DNA of 64,000 nucleotides from Frondihabitans australicus (GTDB taxonomy: Bacteria; Actinomycetota; Actinomycetes; Actinomycetales; Microbacteriaceae), in NCBI RefSeq assembly GCF_003634555.1, contig NZ_RBKS01000001.1, positions 3,038,001-3,102,000 of the forward strand. The letters run 5' to 3'. Below the pieces are notes generated by a model. The model made no database searches and was not told the origin of the DNA. It saw nothing but the letters and a program-made list of their open reading frames with translations. Below are positions 1-7,099 of the stretch, in pieces. The stretch's first letter is position 1; each line of letters starts with the position of its first letter. Both the position numbers and the translations under genes were made by a program.

Positions 1-116
1 TCGTCGACGGACGCCGCCTCGCCGACGACCGCGAGTGTCTCGTCGAGGTCGGCGCGGAGGCCGGAGCGGAAGATCGAGTGGTCGTCGACGATCACGACGG
101 TGATGGCCTCGGTCAT
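1..116 (-). CDS. LuxR/NarL-type response regulator (partial, N-terminus only)
   Basis: The first 38 residues of a receiver domain read leftward off the window edge. They contain the VIVDDH acidic pocket (Asp-Asp near residues 10-11) and the FRSGLR segment typical of NarL/LuxR-family regulators. The ATG overlaps the stop codon of the upstream sensor kinase (ATGA), so the pair is translationally coupled. The phospho-acceptor Asp and the HTH domain lie outside the window. The family assignment rests on the N-terminal motif and on pairing with a HisKA_3-type kinase. Confidence 0.85.
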   Translation of the reverse strand, partial: MTEAITVVIVDDHSIFRSGLRADLDETLAVVGEAASVD

Positions 117-1378
117 GCGGCACCTCCGGTCGGGTCGGGCGCGGACGACGGCGAGCCCGCGGAGCCACCGGGCCCGGCAGCCGGGATCACGGCCAGATCG
201 AGATGCAGGTGCACCTCCGTGCCGACACCGCCGGCCCCTCGCCGCACCGTCGCCGTGCCGCCCGCTCTCTTCATGCGTCCCAGTATCGACTCGCGCACGC
301 CGAGCCGGTCGTCGGGCACTTCGTTGACGTCGAATCCCGGCCCGCGGTCGCGGACGAAGACGTCGATCGCCGCCGAGGTCGCCTCCACGTAGACCGACAC
401 GTCGCCCCCGGCGTGGCGGGCGGCGTTGAGCATGGCCTCGCGGGCGGCGGCGACCAGCTCGGCAGCGCCCTGCCCCGGCTCCTGCGCCATGCCGACCACG
501 ACGACGTCGATGCGCACCGAGTGGTCGAGCTCGAGGGCGGCCGCGGTGTCGCGGATCTCGGACGCGACGTCACGCTCGGGTGCGGAGGAGCCGGCGTAGA
601 GCCAGTCGCGCAGCTCGCGCTCCTGGGCACGTGCGATGCGGGCCACCTCGCTCGACGCACCCGCCCGGTTCTGGATGAGGGCGAGGGTCTGCAGCACCGA
701 GTCGTGCAGGTGCGCGGCGATCTCGGCCCGCTGCTCGGTGCGCACCCGGTCGATGCGCTGCGTCGAGAGCTGACGGCGCAGGATCAGCACCTCCGGCCCG
801 ACGGCCACGGCGGCGACCCCCAGGGAGACCAGGATCACGAGGAGCCACAGCCATCCCGCGCCCGGACTCAGCGACGTCACCGCCAGCAGGAAGCCGAGCA
901 GCACCAGCCCCGCGCCGACAGAGATCCGAACGGCGAGCGCACCGCCGACGGCCGCGGCACCGTTCGGCGGCTCGACGAACCGGCTCCACCCGACGGCCCC
1001 GAGCGCGAGCGCGACGGTCAACGGCACGGTGACCGCGAGCGTGCCGACGGCGCCGAACGCCAGGACCGCGGCACCCGAGAACAGCGCGATCGCCGCGGCC
1101 GTCCAGGCCAGGAGCAGCGGCACGGCCACTCGACGACGGACCGGCCCGTCGGCCTCCGTCGTTCCGCGCAGCGGCGTCATCGCCCAGAGCCAGAGATAGA
1201 GCAGCACGCCGGCGCCCGACGCGAGGTTGAGCAGCACGAAGGTCCAGCGCACGACGCTCACCGGCCAGCGCAGGTGCTCGGCGACGCTCACGCTCACGCC
1301 GCTCACGGCGCAGTCGCGGGGGCGCGTCAGGCGTCGCGCCTCGGGGCGCCCGCCTGCGTCGCGTGTCGTCGTGCTCAC
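113..1378 (-). CDS. PspC-domain sensor histidine kinase
   Basis: This 421-residue membrane kinase starts with a PspC-like segment (about residues 20-75, a C-A-V-S-G-V-S-V type motif followed by a hydrophobic helix). Several further membrane helices follow to about residue 200. The HisKA_3 dimerisation helix contains HLHDSVLQTL, whose His is the predicted phosphorylation site. The C-terminus is an HATPase_c domain with an N-box (EAMLNAARHA) and a DRGPGFD G1 box. Family members sense envelope stress and phosphorylate the LuxR-type regulator encoded immediately downstream. A 25-bp element 45 bp upstream recurs at the PspC gene at 2571, which suggests a common regulon. Confidence 0.92.
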   Translation of the reverse strand: MSTTTRDAGGRPEARRLTRPRDCAVSGVSVSVAEHLRWPVSVVRWTFVLLNLASGAGVLLYLWLWAMTPLRGTTEADGPVRRRVAVPLLLAWTAAAIALFSGAAVLAFGAVGTLAVTVPLTVALALGAVGWSRFVEPPNGAAAVGGALAVRISVGAGLVLLGFLLAVTSLSPGAGWLWLLVILVSLGVAAVAVGPEVLILRRQLSTQRIDRVRTEQRAEIAAHLHDSVLQTLALIQNRAGASSEVARIARAQERELRDWLYAGSSAPERDVASEIRDTAAALELDHSVRIDVVVVGMAQEPGQGAAELVAAAREAMLNAARHAGGDVSVYVEATSAAIDVFVRDRGPGFDVNEVPDDRLGVRESILGRMKRAGGTATVRRGAGGVGTEVHLHLDLAVIPAAGPGGSAGSPSSAPDPTGGAA

Positions 1379-1422
1379 CAGAGCATCACACCACAGCGAG
1401 CCCGCCTCCCGGAGGCTCAGGG

Positions 1423-1447
1423 CCCGAGACCAGGGTGCGCTCAGGGT
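1423..1447 (+). promoter_or_regulatory. PspC-associated 25-bp element, copy 1
   Basis: A 25-bp sequence containing two CAGGGT hexamers separated by 5 bp recurs identically at 2502-2526. This copy starts 45 bp from the start codon of the PspC kinase and also lies upstream of the secreted-protein gene at 1573. It is a candidate binding site for the response regulator of this two-component system. The identity is seen directly; the function is inferred. Confidence 0.5.
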
Positions 1448-1465
1448 TTCCCTGGCTGACTGCTT

Positions 1466-1566
1466 TTGTCAATTGATATCTCACGTGAAATAGTACATGT
1501 CGAATGCGGACAGTCCGCAGACCCGGCTCATTACGTTCCGGGTCGATCACCCCACAGAAAGCACCA
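1466..1566 (+). promoter_or_regulatory. Promoter and conserved leader of the first secreted paralogue
   Basis: A possible -35 (TTGTCA, 1466-1471) is followed after 17 bp by AATAGT (1489-1494). The block 1522-1566 (CCGGCTC..., CGGGTCGATCACCCC, CAGAAAGCA) is closely similar to the regions immediately before the paralogues at 4303 and 5341. The conserved block reaches close to the start codon and probably includes the 5' UTR and ribosome-binding region. No classical purine-rich SD is obvious. Confidence 0.5.
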
Positions 1567-1572
1567 ACCTCT

Positions 1573-2433
1573 ATGCGAAAGCTCACTAGGGCCGCCGTGC
1601 TCGGCGCCACCGTCGCCGTCGCTGGCATCGCCCTGCTCCCCACCGCGGCCAACGCGGCCGAGAACGTCGTCCAGGTTCCCCTCGCGCAGGGCGCCACCGG
1701 CGACCTCGTGTGGTCGTTCACGAACACCGGCGCAGCTGTGAATAATCTGCGAGACGGCAGCACCATCGCGTTCTCCGCTCCGACGGGCACCACATTCCCC
1801 GGCCAAACGACCGTCCCCTCCTACTTCGGCACCGTGGGCACCGGCAACGCCATGCACTACACGGGCTGCACCGTCTCGAACGCCGGCAAGACCCTCACCT
1901 GCGACGTCAACATGAACGGACTCACGAACATCAGTTGGGGAACCAACGGCACGTTCATCGCCACCCCGAAGGTCACCGTCGCCGCGAACGCAGCCCCGGG
2001 CGCCTATACCTCCTCCTCCGCCACGCTCAACCTGACCGGAAGCAACGGCAGCATCACCGCCTCAGCGGGTCTCCGCGTCAAGGTCACGATGGCTGCGCCG
2101 CAGTTCAGCAGTGTGGACAACTCGGGCGATACGACCGTCCTGAAGGGCAGCGGCACCCCCGGCGCAACCATCGCCGTGAAGGACGCCAGTGGCAACACCA
2201 TCGGCGCTGCGACCGTTGGGTCCGACGGCAGCTGGTCGGTCGACCTCGGCGCCGACTTCTCCAACGGGAGCGGCGACCTCACCGTCACGCAGTCGCTCAA
2301 TGGCGAGACCTCGCCTGAGGCGACCTTCGCCGGCGCAGACCTCCCGGTCATCAACTCGGCGATCGCCGGCGGCGCCGGCCTGGCGACCCTCCTCGGCGCG
2401 GGTGCCTTCCTGCTCCGCCGTCGCATGGCCTGA
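1573..2433 (+). CDS. Secreted Ig-like surface protein, LPVIN paralogue 1
   Basis: This 286-residue protein has a Sec signal peptide (MRKLTRAAV, then a hydrophobic stretch ending ANA-A near residue 28). An extracellular beta-rich N-terminal domain contains paired Cys (residues around 97-110). A bacterial Ig-like module (about 180-250; GSGTPGATIAVKD, GSWSVDL) follows. The last 30 residues form LPVINSAIAGG, a hydrophobic helix and RRRMA. This has the layout of a cell-wall sorting signal but lacks LPXTG. The start at 1573 is preferred over 1504 because it matches the signal peptide and both paralogues. The protein is probably envelope-anchored; its function is unknown. Confidence 0.85.
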   Translation: MRKLTRAAVLGATVAVAGIALLPTAANAAENVVQVPLAQGATGDLVWSFTNTGAAVNNLRDGSTIAFSAPTGTTFPGQTTVPSYFGTVGTGNAMHYTGCTVSNAGKTLTCDVNMNGLTNISWGTNGTFIATPKVTVAANAAPGAYTSSSATLNLTGSNGSITASAGLRVKVTMAAPQFSSVDNSGDTTVLKGSGTPGATIAVKDASGNTIGAATVGSDGSWSVDLGADFSNGSGDLTVTQSLNGETSPEATFAGADLPVINSAIAGGAGLATLLGAGAFLLRRRMA

Positions 2434-2452
2434 CAACGACGCCACACGCACC

Positions 2453-2486
2453 GAACGCCCCGTCTGCACCTGCAGGCGGGGCGTTC
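2453..2486 (+). terminator. Intrinsic terminator after LPVIN paralogue 1
   Basis: A perfect 10-bp GC-rich stem (GAACGCCCCG / CGGGGCGTTC) is extended by an inner TCTGCA/TGCAGG stem. It lies 20 bp after the stop codon. Equivalent hairpins follow both other paralogues. No long T-run follows, as is usual in high-GC actinobacteria. Confidence 0.75.
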
Positions 2487-2501
2487 CGCGTCCTTGCGAG
2501 C

Positions 2502-2526
2502 CCCGAGACCAGGGTGCGCTCAGGGT
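2502..2526 (+). promoter_or_regulatory. PspC-associated 25-bp element, copy 2
   Basis: This is identical to 1423-1447 and ends 45 bp before the start codon of the PspC-domain gene at 2571. It contains CAGGGT-N5-CAGGGT. Its position before a second PspC-family gene supports a regulatory role. Confidence 0.5.
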
Positions 2527-2570
2527 GATCCCCGATGGCGGCGCAGGAGCGGTGAGACCACGATCGGAGC

Positions 2571-3743
2571 ATGTCAGATCACACCACGACCTCCGCCGCG
2601 GGAGACGACGCCACGTCGCGTCCCCGCCCCGCCCCCGGTCAAGGCTTCTTCGACTGGGTGCGCCGCCTCGGCCTCCAGCGCGGCGACGCCTGGATCGGCG
2701 GCGTCTGCGGCGGCATCGCCGCCCGCCTCGGCATCGACCCCATCATCGTGCGCGGCATCGCCGTCGTCGTCGCGCTCCTTGGAGGCCCGGCGTTCCTCCT
2801 CTACGCCCTCGCCTGGCTCCTGCTGCCCGACACCCAGGGCACCATCCACCTCGAACGCCTGATCGGCGGCGTGTTCGACGCCGCCGCCGCGGGTGTTGCG
2901 ATCTTCGTGCTGCTCGCCTTCCTGCCGATCGCGCAGGGCGTGTGGTGGGCGGCCGCGTGGCCGTTCGGCAGCGCCGCGAGCTGGGCCGTGTCGCTCGGCA
3001 AGGTGTTCTGGAGCGTCCTCGTCATCGCCGCGATCGTCGCCCTCGTCGTCTGGCTGTCCAGGCGCGCGGGCGGCAGGGGCGGCTGGGGGCCGTCGCCGTG
3101 GGCGGGTGCAGGGCCCGGAGGCTACGGTACGTCGGCGTCGGCCGCCCCGGAGGACGGCGCCGGTGGAGCGGGGGCTGCCACGAGTACGGCTGCGGATCCT
3201 GCGCCCAGCGGCTTCGTGCCCGGCGCCGCGCCCACCGGCCCGAACGGACCAGCCCCGGCCGACGTCGCCGACTGGCGCGCCCGGCAGGCCGAGTGGCGCA
3301 CCCGGTACGACTCGTGGAAGGTCGAGGAGGCCGCGCGCGCCGAGCAGCGCCGCGAACAGCGCCGGGCGCAGTCGGCCGAGGCGGCGAAGTGGCAGGCCGA
3401 CGCGCTCGAGAAGGCGCGCCTGCGACGCCTGGCCTCGCCGCGGACGAGCGGTGCCTACGTCGCCGCCTCGCTCGGAGTAGCCCTGATCGTCGGCGCCATC
3501 GCGGCAGCGGTCTCGTGGGGCGACGCGTCGCTGCACGAGTTCCAGGCCGTCTACGGGTTCGCGGCGGCCACCGTCGTGATCGGCGTCTCGATGATCGTCG
3601 CGGGCCTCTCGCGGCGCCGGAGCGGATTCCTCGCCTTCGTCGCGATCGTGCTCACCGTCATCACGGTCGGGCTGCTGGCCTCGCCGTCGATCCCGTCGCC
3701 GTACTCCCTGCTCACCTACCCGTTCTCCCTCGTCTTCCGATGA
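2571..3743 (+). CDS. PspC domain-containing membrane protein
   Basis: This 390-residue protein has an N-terminal PspC domain (about residues 40-90; WIGGVCGGIAARLGIDP then a membrane helix and WLLLPDT). Two further hydrophobic segments lie at about 105-165. A long Ala/Gly/Pro-rich and charged cytoplasmic-type region follows (about 170-285, with a coiled-coil-prone EARAEQRREQRRAQ stretch). The last roughly 100 residues hold three to four membrane helices. PspC proteins respond to envelope stress. It shares its upstream element with the PspC kinase at 113-1378 and is coupled to the small membrane protein that follows. Confidence 0.88.
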   Translation: MSDHTTTSAAGDDATSRPRPAPGQGFFDWVRRLGLQRGDAWIGGVCGGIAARLGIDPIIVRGIAVVVALLGGPAFLLYALAWLLLPDTQGTIHLERLIGGVFDAAAAGVAIFVLLAFLPIAQGVWWAAAWPFGSAASWAVSLGKVFWSVLVIAAIVALVVWLSRRAGGRGGWGPSPWAGAGPGGYGTSASAAPEDGAGGAGAATSTAADPAPSGFVPGAAPTGPNGPAPADVADWRARQAEWRTRYDSWKVEEAARAEQRREQRRAQSAEAAKWQADALEKARLRRLASPRTSGAYVAASLGVALIVGAIAAAVSWGDASLHEFQAVYGFAAATVVIGVSMIVAGLSRRRSGFLAFVAIVLTVITVGLLASPSIPSPYSLLTYPFSLVFR

Positions 3744-3754
3744 AAGGCCCGAAC

Positions 3755-4183
3755 ATGTCCGACGACGACCAGCCCACGCTCCCCCTCGGCTCGACCCCGA
3801 GCTCGCCGACCGAGCCGCTCGACCACCCCACGCTGCCCCTCGCGTCTCCGACCGAGCCGCTCTTCGCCGCGTCTCCGGCAGAGCCCACGCCCGAGACCAT
3901 CCGGGCGCAGGAGCAGGCCGACACTCCGCCGGCTCCTGCCCCTCTCGCCCCTCGACCCCGCACCCGCTGGGCCGCCGTCGTCTGGGGCGCCCTGTTCGCG
4001 GCCTTCGGCGTCGTCGTGATGAGCGTGCTGTCGAATGCGGCCAACCGCGCCGCCTACGCCGACTGGGTGACCGGCCTCGGGCCGTCGGGCTCGACGCTGC
4101 TGGGCATCGCGGCGCTCGGCGCCCTGCTGCTCGTACTGGGTGTCGTGGCCGCCGCGAACCGCGCGTCACGCCGATCTTTATGA
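3755..4183 (+). CDS. Small two-helix membrane protein
   Basis: This 142-residue protein has an N-terminal half rich in Pro, Ser, Thr and Glu with repeated PTLPL(G/A)S and SPTEPL motifs. Two hydrophobic helices follow (about residues 70-92 and 108-132) with a basic tail. An ATG at 3740 overlaps the upstream stop, but the ATG at 3755 is preferred because GAAAGG lies 7 bp before it. It forms an operon with the PspC gene. No family is recognised; a role in the same envelope response is inferred from the operon. Confidence 0.75.
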   Translation: MSDDDQPTLPLGSTPSSPTEPLDHPTLPLASPTEPLFAASPAEPTPETIRAQEQADTPPAPAPLAPRPRTRWAAVVWGALFAAFGVVVMSVLSNAANRAAYADWVTGLGPSGSTLLGIAALGALLLVLGVVAAANRASRRSL

Positions 4184-4189
4184 ATATTA

Positions 4190-4302
4190 TTGCAGGTTGA
4201 TATTTTGCGTGTCACACTGGATGCAGATCGTGGGCAACCCGCCCCAGCCCGGTCCGCTGCGTTTCGGGTCGATCACCCTCCACCAGAAAGCATCTTTCAG
4301 AC
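4190..4302 (+). promoter_or_regulatory. Promoter and conserved leader of LPVIN paralogue 2
   Basis: A TTGCAG (4190-4195)/TCACAC (4212-4217) promoter with a 16-bp spacer matches the promoter of the third paralogue in arrangement, sharing ATATTTTG in the spacer. It is followed by the conserved leader from about 4247 (CCCGGTCC, TTTCGGGTCGATC, CAGAAAGCATCTTTCA) that runs to the start codon. Confidence 0.55.
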
Positions 4303-5151
4303 ATGCGCAAGCTCACCAAGGCCGCCGTCCTCGGCGCCACCGTCGCCGCCGCCGGCATCGCCCTCTTCCCCGCTGCCGCCAACGCGGCCCCCTCGAACGT
4401 CACCGCGTCGATTGCTCCCGGCGAGACCGGCCTCGTGACCTGGACGACGACGGCTCCCGTCGCCGGAACGACGGATACGTCCTTTCAAGTCGATATCAAT
4501 CTGGCCAACGTCGTGACCATGCCGGCGCAGAGCTCCGTTCCGCTCTACATCAACGGCACCCGAGTCTCGGACATGACCAACTGCGCACCAAACAGGTACG
4601 CCTTCCTTCTTACCTGCACTGCTCCCGCACTCACCCTCGCGGCCGGTGATGTCATCACGGTCACTCCCACTGCGACCGTCAATCCCGGAACTGCCCCGGG
4701 TGTTTACCCGGGCAGCGCGGCATCCTTCGCCTACAGGGACACCTCGGGCGCCGTCGTGACCGCCGCGAAGGGCAACTCGTCGATCACCGTGGGCGAGGCA
4801 GCCGCACTGGCGGCTCCGGCGGTCGACAACGTGTCGAACGCGAGCGGGTCGACCGTGATCAGCGGCACCGGTGTCGCCGGCGCGACGATCCAGATCAAGA
4901 ACCCGGCCGGCGCGGTCATCGGCACCACCACGGTCGCCGCCGACGGGTCATGGTCGGTCGACATGGGCTCCGACATGTCGCAGAGCCCCGAAGACCTCGC
5001 CGTCACCCAGGCCATGAACGGCCAGACCTCGCCCGCCACCATGATCGACGGCGCCGCGCTGCCCGTCATCAACCCGGCCATCGCCGGCGGCGCCGGCCTC
5101 GCCGCCCTCCTCGGCGCCGGAGCCTTCCTCCTCCGCCGCCGCATGGCGTAA
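4303..5151 (+). CDS. Secreted Ig-like surface protein, LPVIN paralogue 2
   Basis: This 282-residue protein has the same signal peptide as its paralogues (MRKLTKAAVLGATVAAAG, cleavage near ANA). Its N-terminal domain is more divergent and has two Cys. The Ig-like repeat (SGTGVAGATIQIKNPAG, GSWSVDM) is conserved, and the last 30 residues are almost identical (LPVINPAIAGG, hydrophobic helix, RRRMA). Conservation is highest in the leader, signal peptide and tail and lowest in the mature N-terminal domain, as expected for surface proteins diversifying in the exposed part. The gene has its own promoter and terminator. Confidence 0.85.
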   Translation: MRKLTKAAVLGATVAAAGIALFPAAANAAPSNVTASIAPGETGLVTWTTTAPVAGTTDTSFQVDINLANVVTMPAQSSVPLYINGTRVSDMTNCAPNRYAFLLTCTAPALTLAAGDVITVTPTATVNPGTAPGVYPGSAASFAYRDTSGAVVTAAKGNSSITVGEAAALAAPAVDNVSNASGSTVISGTGVAGATIQIKNPAGAVIGTTTVAADGSWSVDMGSDMSQSPEDLAVTQAMNGQTSPATMIDGAALPVINPAIAGGAGLAALLGAGAFLLRRRMA

Positions 5152-5167
5152 CACCCCGCACCACCGC

Positions 5168-5200
5168 GACGCCCCGCAGACCACACGTCTGCGGGGCGTC
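5168..5200 (+). terminator. Intrinsic terminator after LPVIN paralogue 2
   Basis: A perfect 14-bp stem (5168-5181 with 5187-5200, GACGCCCCGCAGAC arm) encloses a 5-nt loop, 17 bp after the stop codon. The arms are identical to those of the hairpin at 6258-6290. Confidence 0.85.
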
Positions 5201-5227
5201 CGCCGTTCGCACTCGCTTCCCGCGTGC

Positions 5228-5340
5228 TTTACATCTCATATTTTGTCTGTAACACTAGATATTGATCCTGGGCGACCCCGCCCTAACCCGGTCCACTGTG
5301 TTTCGGGTCGATCTCCCCAACCAGAAAGCATCTTTCACAC
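5228..5340 (+). promoter_or_regulatory. Promoter and conserved leader of LPVIN paralogue 3
   Basis: TTTACA (5228-5233) and TAACAC (5250-5255) are separated by 16 bp and form the best promoter of the three cassettes. The leader from about 5287 to the ATG is nearly identical to that at 4247-4302, including the AGAAAGCATCTTTCA run directly before the start. Confidence 0.6.
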
Positions 5341-6204
5341 ATGCGAAAGCTCACCAAGGCCGCCGTCCTCGGCGCCACCGTCGCCGTCGCCGGCATCGCC
5401 CTCCTGCCCACCGCTGCCAACGCGGCCGAGAACGTCGTCCAGGTCCCGATCGCCCAGGGTCAGAGCGACGACCTCGTCTGGAGCTTCACCAACGCCGCCA
5501 CCGCCTTCTACAACATCGAGAACGGCGGCCAGATCACCTTCAACGCTCCGGCCAACACGACCTTCCCCGCCCAGCAGACCGTGACCACGCATTACGGCGA
5601 CCTGTCCACCGGCAACGCCCTGACTCTGACCTCGTGCTCGACCGGCGCGGCGGGCAAGACGCTGACCTGCTCCGTGTCCGTTCCCAACTCGAACGTCGCG
5701 TGGCCCGCCAACGGGCGCTTCCTCTTCGCGCCGAAGGTCACGGTTGCGGCAGACGCGACCCCCGGCGCCTACACCGGCGCCGCGTCGACGCTCAACCTCA
5801 CGAGCTCGACGACGACCGACACCTTCTCAGCCTCGGCCGCCCTCCGCGTTAAGGTCACGATGGCCGCCCCGACGTTCAACAAGGCCGACAACTCGTCCGG
5901 CTCGACCGTCCTCAGCGGCAACGGCACCCCCGGCGCCACCATCAACGTGAAGAACGCCGCCGGCGACATCATCGGCACCACCACCGTGGCCGCCGACGGC
6001 TCCTGGTCGGTCGACCTCGGCACCGACCTCTCCGACGGCGCCTCGGCCCTCACCATCAGCCAGTCGCTGAACGGCGAAACCTCGCCCGAGACCACTGTCG
6101 ACGCCGCCGACCTGCCGGTCATCAACGCGGCCATCGCCGGCGGCGCCGGCCTCGCCGCCCTCCTTGGCGCCGGCGCGTTCCTGCTCCGCCGCCGCATGGC
6201 CTGA
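5341..6204 (+). CDS. Secreted Ig-like surface protein, LPVIN paralogue 3
   Basis: This 287-residue protein is closest to paralogue 1. They share NAAENVVQVP after the signal peptide, DLVWSFTN, TPGAYT, and the Ig-like module with GNGTPGATINVKN and GSWSVDL. It ends in LPVINAAIAGG, a hydrophobic helix and RRRMA. Two Cys occur in the N-terminal domain. A class E sortase gene is present at 34393, but its family prefers LAXTG-like motifs, so linkage to it is only a hypothesis. The gene is monocistronic. Confidence 0.85.
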   Translation: MRKLTKAAVLGATVAVAGIALLPTAANAAENVVQVPIAQGQSDDLVWSFTNAATAFYNIENGGQITFNAPANTTFPAQQTVTTHYGDLSTGNALTLTSCSTGAAGKTLTCSVSVPNSNVAWPANGRFLFAPKVTVAADATPGAYTGAASTLNLTSSTTTDTFSASAALRVKVTMAAPTFNKADNSSGSTVLSGNGTPGATINVKNAAGDIIGTTTVAADGSWSVDLGTDLSDGASALTISQSLNGETSPETTVDAADLPVINAAIAGGAGLAALLGAGAFLLRRRMA

Positions 6205-6257
6205 TAGCCAGGCCGAGCAGTACCCATTGCGGCACCAAGCCGCAGCATGCACCACGC

Positions 6258-6290
6258 GACGCCCCGCAGACCACGAGTCTGCGGGGCGTC
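6258..6290 (+). terminator. Intrinsic terminator after LPVIN paralogue 3
   Basis: A 14-bp perfect stem (6258-6271 with 6277-6290) has the same arm sequence as the terminator at 5168. It sits between the paralogue and the convergent GntR gene. Confidence 0.85.
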
Positions 6291-6328
6291 GTGCGTTCAC
6301 CGAGTCGCCCGCCCTGGAGGAGACGCTC

Positions 6329-7009
6329 CTACGACTCGACGATCGCGAACCCGCGGCCGCGCAACCGCCGCCGCTCCTCGCCGAGGAAGTCCAGCAGTCG
6401 CGCCGACGTGCCACGGATGTGCGCGGCGACGCGCGAGGCGGCGAGCACCCCGTCGCGGGCGAGCAGTGCATCGACGATCGCCGCGTGCTCGTCGCGAGCA
6501 GCGGCGCGGGAGGCCGGGGTGCGCACCTCGAGGTATCGCGTGCGGGTGAGACGGGTCATCACGTCGGCGATCGCGGCCCCGAGGAAGGGGTTGCCCGACA
6601 GGCGGGCGAGCACCACGTGGAACTCCGATCCTGCGCGCACCCCGGTTTCCAGGGGGTCGAGAGCCGCATGGTCGCCGAGCACCTCGAGCTCCAAGGCCAC
6701 TGCCCTTAGCCCGAGCAGCTCGTCGTCGCTCGCCCGCGTCGCCGAGAGACGCACGGCCGCGGTCTCGACCGCCTCGCGGTATTCGGCGAGCGCCCGGATC
6801 TCGGTGAGATCGATCGGCGCCACGCGCCAGCCGCGCTCGACGCGCTGCACCAGCCCGTCGGCCTCGAGGCGCAGGAGCGCGGCGCGGATCGGGGTCCGCG
6901 ACGCCGAGACGACGCTCTCGAGGCCGCGCTCGCTCAGGCGTTCGCCGGGGACGAGGTCGAGGGAGAGGATCGCGCCGCGAAGGGTGTCGTACGGCGATGT
7001 GTCGGTCAT
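6329..7009 (-). CDS. GntR family transcriptional regulator, FCD subfamily
   Basis: This 226-residue regulator has an N-terminal winged helix (about residues 5-65; YDTLRGAIL, LSERGL, SRTPIRAALLRLEADGLV) and an all-helical FCD effector domain. The FCD metal/ligand-site residues are visible in EFHVVLARLSGNP, DEHAAI and AAHI. The ATG at 7009 is chosen over 7087 because the longer form adds 26 residues with no winged-helix similarity and would read across the promoter region. It is divergent from the MFS gene at 7100, which is its likely target. Confidence 0.85.
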   Translation of the reverse strand: MTDTSPYDTLRGAILSLDLVPGERLSERGLESVVSASRTPIRAALLRLEADGLVQRVERGWRVAPIDLTEIRALAEYREAVETAAVRLSATRASDDELLGLRAVALELEVLGDHAALDPLETGVRAGSEFHVVLARLSGNPFLGAAIADVMTRLTRTRYLEVRTPASRAAARDEHAAIVDALLARDGVLAASRVAAHIRGTSARLLDFLGEERRRLRGRGFAIVES

Positions 7010-7036
7010 CCTGCGCCCTCGGATCTCGTCAGCGGT

Positions 7037-7057
7037 TGGTATACGTTGATGGTATCC
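7037..7057. promoter_or_regulatory. Candidate GntR operator between the GntR and MFS genes
   Basis: Two direct TGGTAT-N-C units (7037-7044 and 7050-7057) lie between the divergent genes. FCD regulators commonly bind TGGTATACCA-type sequences, so this is a plausible operator; binding is inferred. Confidence 0.4.
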
Positions 7058-7099
7058 CACAACGGGACACCAGAGCCCACCGACCATGACAGGACCGCC

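Noticed and set aside
1477-1492. Possible parS-like sequence (TATCTCACGTGAAATA)
   Set aside because: It matches 13 of 16 positions and lies in the promoter region of the LPVIN gene far from the parS group; three mismatches make ParB binding doubtful.
1573-6204. LPXTG sorting signal in the three secreted paralogues
   Set aside because: No LPXTG or LAXTG motif is present; only LPVIN precedes the tail helix.
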